The position numbers were made by a program, and so were the translations under genes. 64,000 nt of DNA from UBA11865 sp963749825 (GTDB lineage Bacteria > Chloroflexota > Anaerolineae > Promineifilales > Promineifilaceae). Within the stretch, counting starts at the first letter, position 1, and every line of letters starts with the position of its first letter. The notes under the pieces are model-generated. The model made no database searches. It was not told the origin of the DNA and saw only the letters and a list, made by a program, of their open reading frames with translations. The stretch covers positions 744,001 through 808,000 of the forward strand of contig CAVVOI010000009.1 in the NCBI GenBank assembly GCA_963749825.1, given 5' to 3'. Positions 9,811 to 18,747 of the stretch are shown here, piece after piece.

Positions 9811-9835
9811 CGGCCCTTATAGCCCTTTGTACAAT
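9807..9835 (+). promoter_or_regulatory. Near-consensus promoter giving a leaderless DUF1385 transcript
   Basis: TTGACG (9807-9812), a 17-base spacer and TACAAT (9830-9835) are followed by 7 bases and the ATG at 9843, so transcription should begin at or next to the start codon. The -35 box overlaps the TGA of the upstream gene. Confidence 0.75.
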
Positions 9836-9842
9836 CCGCGAC

Positions 9843-10805
9843 ATGCCCGAATCATTTACACAATCAAATTTCAGTTATGGTGGTCAAGCCGTCATCGAAG
9901 GCGTCATGATGAGGGGATCAAAAACACTCTCGGTAGCGGTGAGGAGCCCATCTGGCGAAATCGTCTCCCATACCGAGATGCTTGATCCTCGTATATATGG
10001 CGGCCGTATGGCAAAGATCCCCTTTATCCGCGGCGTTACGCTATTATGGGATGCTCTGGGATTAGGTATTAAGAGCCTCATGTTTTCTGCCGAAGTAGCT
10101 CTGGAAGAAGAAAAGGAAGAAGATGCCGGGAAGGTGTTTGAGGGCCCGGTTCAGTTGTTGATGGTGGCTTTTTCACTGACCGTCGCAGTATTAATATTTT
10201 TTGTTTTGCCTGCCCTTATCGCGGGTTTGCTTGAACGACTCCTTAATCTGGGATTTTCCAATTTCGCAACTAATATGGTGGAGGGTTTCATCCGCCTTTC
10301 TTTCCTGATTGGCTATATATGGCTCATTGGTCGGCTGCCAGATGTTAAACGGCTTTATGGATATCATGGGGCAGAGCATAAGACTATCAACGCTTATGAA
10401 GCTGGGGCTGAATTGTCACCGGATTCGGTGGCTAAATTCCCACTTGAACACCCTCGCTGTGGTACGGCCTTCATTTTATCAGTCGTGATCATCTCCATAA
10501 TTTTCTTTAGCCTTTTACCCCCGATGACCATCCCGGTACGAATCGTATCAAGGATAGTTCTGCTGCCTGTTGTGGCGGGTATCGCCTATGAATATATTCG
10601 CTTCACGGCCAGGCACCAGGATAAGGCCTTGATAAGGGCTATTACCAAACCAAATCTTGCCCTGCAGCGATTAACGACCCGGGAACCTGATAATGGTATG
10701 TTAGCGGTAGCCATAGTCGCATTCAAAAAGGTGCTAGCATCTGAGACTGAGCAGCCGGAATTGGTCGAAGAAAAAACGTTGATTGAAGTGCCATCAATGG
10801 ATTAA
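9843..10805 (+). CDS. DUF1385 family membrane protein (YqhQ-like)
   Basis: 320 residues from the ATG at 9843. YGGQAVIEGVMMRG near the N-terminus, HGAEHKTINAYE in the middle and HPRCGTAF are the hallmark motifs of DUF1385. Transmembrane segments lie around residues 105-130, 145-170 and 210-255. The family is widespread in Firmicutes, Chloroflexota and Actinobacteria, and its biochemical role is not established. The predicted promoter makes the mRNA leaderless, which supports this start over the in-frame TTG at 9807. A TPR gene follows closely. Confidence 0.9.
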   Translation: MPESFTQSNFSYGGQAVIEGVMMRGSKTLSVAVRSPSGEIVSHTEMLDPRIYGGRMAKIPFIRGVTLLWDALGLGIKSLMFSAEVALEEEKEEDAGKVFEGPVQLLMVAFSLTVAVLIFFVLPALIAGLLERLLNLGFSNFATNMVEGFIRLSFLIGYIWLIGRLPDVKRLYGYHGAEHKTINAYEAGAELSPDSVAKFPLEHPRCGTAFILSVVIISIIFFSLLPPMTIPVRIVSRIVLLPVVAGIAYEYIRFTARHQDKALIRAITKPNLALQRLTTREPDNGMLAVAIVAFKKVLASETEQPELVEEKTLIEVPSMD

Positions 10806-10821
10806 TTGTGAGGATTATCAC

Positions 10822-11493
10822 GTGGCCGTCGACAAATCATCTGGGGAATCAATGAATCAAGCCGCAGTATTCAATGAAACCGGCTTAAGATTTTTTACGA
10901 ACTGGGAAATGGAAGGGGCGATCACATCCTTCAAACAAGCGACCACTTCGGATCCAGCCAACCCAGAGTATCACCTAAATTTGGCTAGGGCATACGCCAG
11001 GTCAGGTGATTTCGGCGAAGCTATGCAGTCGCTTGGAAGTTATTTGCAAGTCGAAAAAGATGAGGAGTTGGCGGGACGATTTGAATGGTTGTTTTCATCA
11101 ACCTTTGACAAGGTTGAGAGCAGTCTTGTCGGAGGGACCGAATCTCTGGAGTTGCCCATTCAGTTAGTCAGCCGGGCAATTCGCATGTGGTTAGAGTACC
11201 GTTTGACCGTTGGCAGACAACCATTGCAGATCCGGAATCCAGATTTATGGGCGGCTGCTTTAACATTTCTAATTTGCAAGGTCAATCTGTACGACATCAG
11301 TCGTGTCGAGATAGCAACCGTATATGGTGTAGAGCTTCAGGAATTGAAGGAAACTTGCTACTTGTTGGTTGAATCGCTTGACCTGATACCGGCCGATTAC
11401 CGCTATTTCATCGGTGAAGATAACCCGCTCGACAAAGTGTTTGAGGCTGCTCAACAACTTGAGAGTTTTTATCGTGACCTAGAAGAAGATTAG
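10822..11493 (+). CDS. TPR-containing protein
   Basis: 223 residues from a GTG at 10822, chosen because GAGG precedes it by 8 bases; an ATG at 10852 is the alternative. The first third carries tetratricopeptide-like helices (FFTNWEMEGAITSFKQA, LNLARAYARSGDFGEAM). The C-terminal part is helical and charged, with LYDISRVEIATVYGV looking like a helix-turn-helix-type segment. It probably mediates protein contacts. It sits between DUF1385 and mdh. Confidence 0.75.
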   Translation: MAVDKSSGESMNQAAVFNETGLRFFTNWEMEGAITSFKQATTSDPANPEYHLNLARAYARSGDFGEAMQSLGSYLQVEKDEELAGRFEWLFSSTFDKVESSLVGGTESLELPIQLVSRAIRMWLEYRLTVGRQPLQIRNPDLWAAALTFLICKVNLYDISRVEIATVYGVELQELKETCYLLVESLDLIPADYRYFIGEDNPLDKVFEAAQQLESFYRDLEED

Positions 11494-11520
11494 TATTTAT
11501 TAACCAGGGAGATTTTCAAT

Positions 11521-12462
11521 ATGCAAAACAAGATTGCATTCTATGGTGCCGGCAATGTAGGCGCCACTGCCGCACACTGGATCGCCAATATGGAGTTGGG
11601 CGACTGTGTGCTCTTTGATATTTTTGGTCAAGTAGCGGCCGGGAAGGCATTGGATCTTTACGAAGCGGCCCCGGCGATTGGTTTTGACTCTCGAGTGACA
11701 GGAGGCAGCGATCCAGGAGTAATTGAAGGTGCCGATGTCGTGGTGGTGACGGCCGGCGTGCCTCGTCGCAAGGACCCGGAAACAGGCAAATTCCCCAGCC
11801 GCGATGAACTGGTCAAGATCAATCAGGGTGTAATGGAAGAAGTTTCAGCTAATATCAAAATATACGCACCTGACAGCATTGTTGTTGTAGTTAGTAATCC
11901 ACTAGATGCCATGTGCCATGTTGTAAAGCATGTCACCGGGTTTCCTAGAGAACGCATCATTGGGCAAGCGGGCGCTCTGGACACCGCGCGTTATAAGACC
12001 TTTATATCCATGGAGTTAGGCGTTAGCGTAGAGGATATTCATGGCATTGTTTTAGGAGGGCACGGAGATACTATGGTGCCCCTGCCCAGGCATACTTCGA
12101 TTGCTGGTATACCGGTGACGGAACTGATGAGCCAGGAGAAGCTGGAAGCCATTATCGAGCGTACGCGAAAAGGCGGTGGTGAAATCGTCGGTCTGTTAGG
12201 GTATAGTGGCTATTTCGCGCCGGCGGCCGGGGTAGCCATCATGGTTGAGTCCATTTTGAAGGATAAGAAGCGGGTGATACCGAGCGCCATCTACACGCAA
12301 GGTGATTACGGATACTCTGATTTATTTTTGGGCCTGCCTGTGATTCTTGGAAGGAAGGGAGCAGAAGGCGTCATTGAGATGGATCTTAATGATGAAGAAC
12401 GGGCCATGTTAGACCATTCCGCCAATGCTGTGCGAACCGTTGTCGAAGTGCTTGGTTATTAG
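11521..12462 (+). CDS. mdh: Malate dehydrogenase (NAD-dependent), long active-site loop
   Basis: 313 residues. GAGNVGA at 9-15 is the NAD-binding glycine motif, and GHGDTMVP holds the catalytic His/Asp neighbourhood. The substrate loop reads GVPRRKDPETGKFPSRDEL (79-97), which keeps the malate-type arginines but is about six residues longer than the usual RKPGMSR form. It interconverts malate and oxaloacetate in the cytoplasm. GGGAG upstream gives a good ribosome binding site. A terminator follows. Confidence 0.9.
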   Translation: MQNKIAFYGAGNVGATAAHWIANMELGDCVLFDIFGQVAAGKALDLYEAAPAIGFDSRVTGGSDPGVIEGADVVVVTAGVPRRKDPETGKFPSRDELVKINQGVMEEVSANIKIYAPDSIVVVVSNPLDAMCHVVKHVTGFPRERIIGQAGALDTARYKTFISMELGVSVEDIHGIVLGGHGDTMVPLPRHTSIAGIPVTELMSQEKLEAIIERTRKGGGEIVGLLGYSGYFAPAAGVAIMVESILKDKKRVIPSAIYTQGDYGYSDLFLGLPVILGRKGAEGVIEMDLNDEERAMLDHSANAVRTVVEVLGY

Positions 12463-12522
12463 AATTTACTCTTAAATACGGCACTCCTCATTGTGAGGAA
12501 GCAAACGTCAAATAATATCTGG

Positions 12523-12553
12523 GCCGGGGTTATGCACTCCGGCTCTTTCTTTT
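12523..12553 (+). terminator. Rho-independent terminator after mdh
   Basis: GCCGGGG (12523-12529) pairs with CTCCGGC (12537-12543) around a 7-base loop and is followed by TCTTTCTTTT. A second small hairpin (TCCTCA/TGAGGA, 12485-12499) lies upstream. The terminator ends just before the ribosome binding site of the esterase gene. Confidence 0.75.
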
Positions 12554-12565
12554 GGAGATAAGCAA

Positions 12566-13528
12566 ATGCCACTCCAGTTCGATATGCCCTATGAGCAGTT
12601 ACTTGTCTACAAGGGGACTAACCCGCGTCCGAACGATTTTGATGATTACTGGGAAAAAGCGGTTGACGATCTCAATGCTTTAGATCCTGATGTTAAAATC
12701 GAACCGGCTGATTTTCAAACCTCCTTCGCTGACTGCTACCATTTGTATTTTACAGGCCTCGGAGGCTCAAGAATCTATGCCAAATATCTAAAGCCAAAGC
12801 AGAGTAATGAGCCGCATCCGGCAGTACTTTTTTTTCATGGTTACAAGGGAAATTCAGGTAATTGGACAGATAAATTGGGATTTGTAGCAGAAGGATTTAC
12901 CGTTGTTGCCCTTGATTGTCGGGGGCAAGGGGGGCTATCGGAAGACAGAAGCGAGGTGGCCGGATGGACATCGTCCGGACATATCGTTCGCGGTCTGGCT
13001 GATTCTCCCGAAAGGCTCTTATACCGGCAGATCTTCTTGGATACCGTTTTATTAGCGCGAATCGTTATGGGAATGCCAGAAGTAGATGCAGAGCGGGTAG
13101 GCGTATCAGGATTCAGTCAGGGCGGCGGTCTGGCACTGGCATGTGCAGCCCTGGTGCCCAAGATAAAGCGCGTGGCGACCATTAGCCCCTTCCTTTGCGA
13201 CTACCAGCGGGTCTGGGAAATTGACCTGGACGTTGATGCATATGGCGAACTGCGCGAATATTTTCGCAGATTCGATCCGAGACACGAAAGTATAATAGAT
13301 ACTTTCACTAAATTGGGTTATATCGATGTTCAATATTTAGCTCCCCGAATTGAGGCACAAGTCTTGATGGGCGTTGGCTTGATGGATACTGTTTGTCCCC
13401 CATCTACCCAGTTTTCAGCCTATAATAAGATTTCATCTCCGAAATCGTTGGCGATTTATCCAAATTTTGAGCACGAGGAATTGCCTGGACATGCCGATGA
13501 AATCTTTCAATTCCTCATTGGTTTGTAG
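12566..13528 (+). CDS. Acetyl xylan esterase / cephalosporin-C deacetylase family (AXE1) hydrolase
   Basis: 320 residues, usual length for this alpha/beta-hydrolase family. GFSQGGG at 182-188 supplies the nucleophile Ser184; Asp275 in GLMDTVCPP and His304 in FEHE complete the triad. HGYKGNSGNW near 91-100 builds the oxyanion hole, and the DCRGQGG motif at 117-123 is typical of AXE1. It removes acetyl groups from sugars or oligosaccharides and has no signal peptide, so it is likely cytoplasmic. GGAGA precedes the ATG by 7 bases. Confidence 0.88.
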   Translation: MPLQFDMPYEQLLVYKGTNPRPNDFDDYWEKAVDDLNALDPDVKIEPADFQTSFADCYHLYFTGLGGSRIYAKYLKPKQSNEPHPAVLFFHGYKGNSGNWTDKLGFVAEGFTVVALDCRGQGGLSEDRSEVAGWTSSGHIVRGLADSPERLLYRQIFLDTVLLARIVMGMPEVDAERVGVSGFSQGGGLALACAALVPKIKRVATISPFLCDYQRVWEIDLDVDAYGELREYFRRFDPRHESIIDTFTKLGYIDVQYLAPRIEAQVLMGVGLMDTVCPPSTQFSAYNKISSPKSLAIYPNFEHEELPGHADEIFQFLIGL

Positions 13529-13558
13529 GTAACTTTTAGGGGATCCAGGCAAAGATAT

Positions 13559-15196
13559 ATGGAAGCAGACAACATATTGATTAATGCCAAAATCTATACT
13601 GTTGAACCAACGATCCCCTGGGCTGAAGCGGTAGCTGTCAGCGAGGGACGAATCAAGCAAATCGGCTCGAACTCCGAGATCAGAACATTGGCTGGTCCTG
13701 AGACCCGTATTATTGATCTGGAAGGACATTTGGTCCTTCCAGGTTTATGCGATGCTCATATCCATTTCTACGACTGGAGCCTGGCAAGAAAAGAGATTCC
13801 ACTTTCCCTATGTCGAAGTAAAGCGGATATGCTGGCACTGACAAATAGTTGGTCGAAGAAGTCTAAAGCCGGAATTTGGCTAACCGGCCGGGGTTGGAAC
13901 GAGCGAGCCTGGGACGACCCATCTTTCCCAACCCGAGAGGAAATCGATTCAGTTACCCAAGAAGGCCAGCCGGCGATTTTCTGGCGTAGTGATATGCATG
14001 CGGCTGTGGTTAATAGCGCTGCTCTGGTCCGGGCAGGCATCACGGCATCGACGAAAGATCCCGAGAGCGGCCTAATCGGTCGGGATAGTAATGGCAGGCC
14101 AGATGGTTTACTTTGGGAATTAGCTATCAATCTCGTGAGTCAGCACATTCCGAATCCTGAAGCGGACGAATTAGACAGAGCGCTGACAGACGCTACCAAT
14201 GAATTACACCGACTTGGCGTGACGGCGATTCATGATCAACGCATGAAGGATCAGCATGAAGGACCGTTGGCCCTGGCGGCATACCAGCGCCTGGCAAGAG
14301 AAAACCGGCTTAAGTTGCGACTTAACAGCAATATAGCGGCACACAACATATCTCAGTTGAAGAGGCTTGGTCTACAAAGTGGGTTTGGCAACGAATACCT
14401 GCGGCTAGGTCACGTCAAATTCTTCGCCGATGGAACCATGGGTAGCCAGACTGCCTGGATGTTGAGGCCTTATGCCGATTCCCTTTCCAATGATCCCAGG
14501 TACAGCGGCATCGTACTCACAACACCAAGTCAGTTAGCTGCTGAGTTCCAACAAGCAATTGAGGCGGGATTTCCAATCAGTGTTCATGCTATTGGCGATC
14601 GAGCGAACCGGGAAGTTTTGGATATTTTTGAGGAGCTTTTGCCGGTCGACGATCCATCCTTCGCTCCGCATCGTATCGAGCATGTGCAGATTATTGATCC
14701 GGCCGACCTGCCAAGGCTGGCCGCGCTAGATCTAACGGCCAGCATACAACCGATCCATGCCCTAGATGATATGGATGTGGCCGACGATCTATTCGGACCG
14801 TCCGCAGATCACGTCTACAGTTTTGGGGACCTCGTGGCCAATGGCACGCGTCTGGCTCTTGGCAGCGATGCGCCGGTGGCCGACCCGAACCCGTTTTTGG
14901 GGTTTCATGCGGCATTATACCGCCAACGACCAGAAAGAATGGAACGTGGACCCTGGTATGGTAAACAATGCTTAAACCTGGAGGATGTAATCAGAGGTTA
15001 TACACTAGGTGCAGCTGAGGCGGTAGGCTGGCATAATGAAATTGGAAGCATTCATCCTGGAAAGCTGGCAGATATGATCGTCCTGGACCGCGATCTCTTT
15101 AGTATCGTCGAGAGCGAGTCATGGGGAAAAGAAATTGCTGAAACCAAGGTGTTATTGACGATTTTCGATGGCCAGATTGTCTTTGACGGCCGGTGA
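13559..15196 (+). CDS. Amidohydrolase family protein (YtcJ-like)
   Basis: 545 residues. The metal-dependent amidohydrolase fold is shown by GLCDAHIHFYDW (HxH metal ligands), KFFADGTMGSQTAWML, ISVHAIGDRANREVLD and the late GSDAPVADPNP with the metal-binding Asp. Length and motifs fit the YtcJ branch, whose members hydrolyse N-acyl or related amides with poorly known substrates. It follows the esterase by 30 bases, so the two may be cotranscribed. Confidence 0.88.
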   Translation: MEADNILINAKIYTVEPTIPWAEAVAVSEGRIKQIGSNSEIRTLAGPETRIIDLEGHLVLPGLCDAHIHFYDWSLARKEIPLSLCRSKADMLALTNSWSKKSKAGIWLTGRGWNERAWDDPSFPTREEIDSVTQEGQPAIFWRSDMHAAVVNSAALVRAGITASTKDPESGLIGRDSNGRPDGLLWELAINLVSQHIPNPEADELDRALTDATNELHRLGVTAIHDQRMKDQHEGPLALAAYQRLARENRLKLRLNSNIAAHNISQLKRLGLQSGFGNEYLRLGHVKFFADGTMGSQTAWMLRPYADSLSNDPRYSGIVLTTPSQLAAEFQQAIEAGFPISVHAIGDRANREVLDIFEELLPVDDPSFAPHRIEHVQIIDPADLPRLAALDLTASIQPIHALDDMDVADDLFGPSADHVYSFGDLVANGTRLALGSDAPVADPNPFLGFHAALYRQRPERMERGPWYGKQCLNLEDVIRGYTLGAAEAVGWHNEIGSIHPGKLADMIVLDRDLFSIVESESWGKEIAETKVLLTIFDGQIVFDGR

Positions 15197-15288
15197 TTTC
15201 GAACGACACTTATTTTGGAAATTGTAGTTCAAAAGTTATTAGTCAAATGCGGATTGATTAACACTTGGCGAAGGTTTAAGTTCAGAAA

Positions 15289-15996
15289 GTGAATTCCATC
15301 GATCACAATATCGGTACTATGAACGAGATGTCGCTGCATGCCGCGCTCAAGTCATTTTACGCTTTGCCAGGTGATCGATTTGAGCAACCGGTTGACGGTT
15401 ACATGATAGATATTGTTCGTGATGAACAATTAATCGAGATTCAAACAAAGAATTTTTATGCGCTGAAGTCGAAGCTAAATGTCTTACTTGACAACTATTT
15501 CGTTCGTCTGGTCCATCCAATTGCCTATGAACGATGGATCGAGAGAGTATCTGCGGACAACCAATTGATTTCCAGGCGGAAATCTCCTAAGCGAGGATAC
15601 CTCGAGGAACTATTCAGCGAGTTGGTCAGGATACCGGACTTGGCCAGCCACCCTCATCTATCAATTGAAGTCTTAATGACTCAGGAAGAAGTCGTATGGC
15701 GTGATGATGGACAAGGAAGCTGGCGGCGTCGGGGGTGGAGTGTGGCCGACAGATGCCTAATTCAGGTTTTGTCTAGACGGCTCTTTGAAAAAGCTGAAGA
15801 TTACGCAGCGCTTTTACCTATCTCGATTGAGAAGTCATTTACAAATCGAGATTTGGTGGAGCATCTCGAAATAAAGCCACGGGTTGCCGGCCAAATGACC
15901 AATTGTCTACGAAAGATGGGCCTGGTAGAGAAGATCGGCCATCGAGATCGTTATTATCTATATCGAAAAACTAAAAGTCATTCTGGCGGTTCTTGA
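15289..15996 (+). CDS. Conserved hypothetical protein, putative PD-(D/E)XK nuclease domain plus winged helix
   Basis: 235 residues from GTG 15289 (an ATG at 15319 is an alternative). Residues 30-60 read as Glu32, Asp41, then LIEIQTK with Glu50, Gln52 and Lys54, the order and spacing of a PD-(D/E)XK core (acidic residue, Asp, E-x-Q/K). Residues about 185-230 look like a winged helix (NRDLVEHLEIKPRVAGQM). A basic RRRGW segment lies between. I think it belongs to an uncharacterised Chloroflexota family. Nuclease activity is inferred from motif and fold only; the domain could be inactive. Confidence 0.6.
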   Translation: MNSIDHNIGTMNEMSLHAALKSFYALPGDRFEQPVDGYMIDIVRDEQLIEIQTKNFYALKSKLNVLLDNYFVRLVHPIAYERWIERVSADNQLISRRKSPKRGYLEELFSELVRIPDLASHPHLSIEVLMTQEEVVWRDDGQGSWRRRGWSVADRCLIQVLSRRLFEKAEDYAALLPISIEKSFTNRDLVEHLEIKPRVAGQMTNCLRKMGLVEKIGHRDRYYLYRKTKSHSGGS

Positions 15997-16093
15997 TCGT
16001 AAACTCATTTTAACTTGCTCTGTAAAAGTAATCATTGTAGGATTTTAAAATTTCTGTTGTGCGATATGCTCGAGATATTGGAGGAATCACCCG

Positions 16094-17467
16094 ATGAGAG
16101 AACAGTATAAATACCTACTTGACGAGTCCGAGCTGCCAAAGGCCTGGTACAATATCAATGCGGATATGCCGGTTCCTCCGCCACCGATATTAAACCCCCA
16201 AACCCTTAAGCCAATTACTCCTGATTTCTTAAATGTCTTGTTTCCGATGAACTTGATCATGCAAGATGTTAGCCCGGATCGTTGGATTGAAATACCCGAT
16301 CCAGTTCGGGAGGTTTATAAGTTGTGGCGACCAACTCCCTTGCATAGAGCGCGGCGACTAGAAAAAGCCCTGGATACACCGGCTCATATTTACTACAAAT
16401 ACGAGGGAGCTAACCCTGTTGGATCCCACAAACCAAACACGGCCGTGGCCCAAGCGTTCTTCAATCGAGAGGATGGTACCAAGGTTCTGACGACAGAGAC
16501 TGGCGCCGGACAATGGGGATCGGCTCTGGCGATGGCCTGCAATTTCTTTGACCTGGACTTGGAAGTCTATATGGTTAAGGTTTCATACCAGCAAAAGCCA
16601 TATCGCCGGATACTTATGCAAAATTATGGGGCGGAAGTATATGCCAGTCCGACGGAGCGGACGCAATTTGGCCGGCGCGTCTTAGCACAAAATCCAGACT
16701 CGCCTGGATCGCTGGGAATGGCGATTTCTGAGGCAGTAGAAGTGGCGGCGACATCAGGCGGTGCGAAAAAATATAGCCTAGGTTCAGTATTGAATCATGT
16801 GCTCACGCACCAGACCGTCATCGGCTTAGAAGCACTGAAACAAATGGAAATGGCCGATGAGTACCCGGATATTGTGATTGGCTGTGCCGGCGGAGGATCG
16901 AACTTCGCGGGTCTAGTTTATCCGTTCCTTCACGAAAAATTTGTGAACGACAAACAAACGCAAGCAATCGCTGTCGAACCATCATCCTGCCCGACATTGA
17001 CCAGAGGGAGATATGCCTATGACTACGGCGATACAGCCACAATGGCCCCGGTAGCAAAAATGTATACGCTCGGCCACAATTTTGTGCCTCCTGGCATTCA
17101 TGCAGGAGGACTTCGTTATCATGGCATGTCACCTAGCATCAGCGCCCTTGTTAACAATGGTGACATTGAGGCTCGTGCTGTGCACCAGTTAGTCACTTTT
17201 GAAGCTGCGGTACAGTTCGCCAGGAGTGAGGGCATCATCCCCGCGCCAGAATCAGCCCACGCCATCCGGGCAGCAATCGACGAAGCCTTACTCTGCAAAG
17301 AGAATGGACAGAAAAAAGTAATCCTCTTCAATCTCTCGGGACATGGCCACTTTGATATGGCTGCCTACGACGACTATCATCAGGGCAAACTCCGTGACTA
17401 CGAGTACCCGACCGAAGAAATTGACGCGGCAATGGCTGAACTGCCGGAGGTTGATTTAGGGGCTTAA
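16094..17467 (+). CDS. trpB2: Tryptophan synthase beta-like protein, TrpB2 type
   Basis: 457 residues, about 50 longer than TrpB1. GSHKPNTA holds the PLP lysine (Lys113), where TrpB1 has GAHKIN. GCAGGGSNFAG binds the PLP phosphate. The N-terminal extension and the SHKPN motif mark the TrpB2 class, which condenses indole with serine to tryptophan, usually without TrpA. A role in indole salvage is the common proposal. GGAGG precedes the ATG. It points tail to tail at trpB1, 32 bases apart. No trpA is visible in the window. Confidence 0.9.
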   Translation: MREQYKYLLDESELPKAWYNINADMPVPPPPILNPQTLKPITPDFLNVLFPMNLIMQDVSPDRWIEIPDPVREVYKLWRPTPLHRARRLEKALDTPAHIYYKYEGANPVGSHKPNTAVAQAFFNREDGTKVLTTETGAGQWGSALAMACNFFDLDLEVYMVKVSYQQKPYRRILMQNYGAEVYASPTERTQFGRRVLAQNPDSPGSLGMAISEAVEVAATSGGAKKYSLGSVLNHVLTHQTVIGLEALKQMEMADEYPDIVIGCAGGGSNFAGLVYPFLHEKFVNDKQTQAIAVEPSSCPTLTRGRYAYDYGDTATMAPVAKMYTLGHNFVPPGIHAGGLRYHGMSPSISALVNNGDIEARAVHQLVTFEAAVQFARSEGIIPAPESAHAIRAAIDEALLCKENGQKKVILFNLSGHGHFDMAAYDDYHQGKLRDYEYPTEEIDAAMAELPEVDLGA

Positions 17468-17499
17468 TACCCGGAGGCGAGTAAAACAGGTGCTGTTCA

Positions 17500-18720
17500 T
17501 TAACCTAGCAGGCTAATCACTGTATCCAGGTCTTTATCGCCTCGGCCGCTCAGGTTAACGACGATAATTTGATCGGGTCGCATATCCGGCGCTCTCTTGA
17601 TAGCTTCCGCGACTGCATGGCTTGACTCAAGCGCGGGGATTATCCCTTCCTGTTTACACAACGTCTGGAAAGCGGCAAGCGCCTCATCGTCGGTGGCATA
17701 CGTATAACCTGCTCTTTCCTGATCCCTAAGCCAGGCATGTTCGGGACCAACGCTCGGGTAATCTAGCCCGGCGCTAATGCTGTGCGTCGCCATAATTTGA
17801 CCGTCCGGCGTTTGCATGACAAAACTTTTTGTACCGTGTAAGACGCCGATTCGGGCGACATTGGGATCGGCAAAGCGGGCGGCATGCTTTCCGCTGCTTA
17901 TCCCTTTTCCTCCGGCCTCTACTCCAATAAAATCGACCTCATCATCGTCGCGAAATGCGTGGAATATACCCATCGCATTGCTGCCGCCCCCAACACAGGC
18001 GATGACTAGATCTGGTAGGCGCCCACATTGATCAAGGATCTGCTCCCTGGCTTCGATGCCGATAACACTTTGAAAATCACGAACCATTGTAGGGTAAGGA
18101 TGAGGTCCAAGTACCGATCCGAGTAAGTAATGTGTTGATTCGACATTGGTTACCCAATCTCGAATAGCTTCGTTGATGGCATCTTTTAGGGTCTGGCTTC
18201 CACTAGCGACAGGTCTAACCTCGGCTCCCAGGAGCTGCATGCGAAACACGTTGGGTCTTTGCCGGGCGATATCGATCGTTCCCATATAAACGACGCAATC
18301 CAGGTTTAAAAGGGCACAAGCTGTTGCGGTGCCAACGCCGTGTTGCCCGGCGCCCGTCTCGGCAACGATCCGATATTTGCCCATTCTCCTGGCGAGTAAC
18401 GCCTGACCCAAGGCATTATTTATTTTATGTGCCCCACTATGAACCAAATCCTCACGCTTCAGGTAGATACGCGCTCCACCGAGGGATTCACTCAATCGTT
18501 TGGCATATGTTAGTGGGGATGGCCGTCCTACATAGGTGCTTAATAGATGTTCGAGTTCGGCAACGAAATCTGGGTCCCGTTGCGCTTCCTCGTAGGCCTT
18601 GATCAACTCATCAAGGGCAGGCATGAGGGTTTCGGGCACAAACTGACCGCCATAAGGACCGAATTTGCCATATTTATCCGGCAGAGGATTGTTCTGATCG
18701 TCTGGTAGTGCTTGGTCCAT
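17500..18720 (-). CDS. trpB: Tryptophan synthase beta chain (TrpB1)
   Basis: 406 residues, normal TrpB1 length. GPYGGQFVPETL at 21-32, HSGAHKINN with the PLP Lys99, GGGSNAMG for the phosphate and SGRGDKD near the C-terminus are all present. It converts indole (channelled from TrpA) and L-serine to L-tryptophan with PLP. The usual neighbour trpA is absent here; trpF is 7 kb away. It is convergent with trpB2. Confidence 0.94.
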   Translation of the reverse strand: MDQALPDDQNNPLPDKYGKFGPYGGQFVPETLMPALDELIKAYEEAQRDPDFVAELEHLLSTYVGRPSPLTYAKRLSESLGGARIYLKREDLVHSGAHKINNALGQALLARRMGKYRIVAETGAGQHGVGTATACALLNLDCVVYMGTIDIARQRPNVFRMQLLGAEVRPVASGSQTLKDAINEAIRDWVTNVESTHYLLGSVLGPHPYPTMVRDFQSVIGIEAREQILDQCGRLPDLVIACVGGGSNAMGIFHAFRDDDEVDFIGVEAGGKGISSGKHAARFADPNVARIGVLHGTKSFVMQTPDGQIMATHSISAGLDYPSVGPEHAWLRDQERAGYTYATDDEALAAFQTLCKQEGIIPALESSHAVAEAIKRAPDMRPDQIIVVNLSGRGDKDLDTVISLLG

Positions 18721-18747
18721 AATTTGGATTATTTCCCGTAGTATTAT

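Noticed and set aside
13768..14130. 120-codon minus-strand frame
   Set aside because: Lies wholly antisense to the amidohydrolase gene and has no protein-like pattern.
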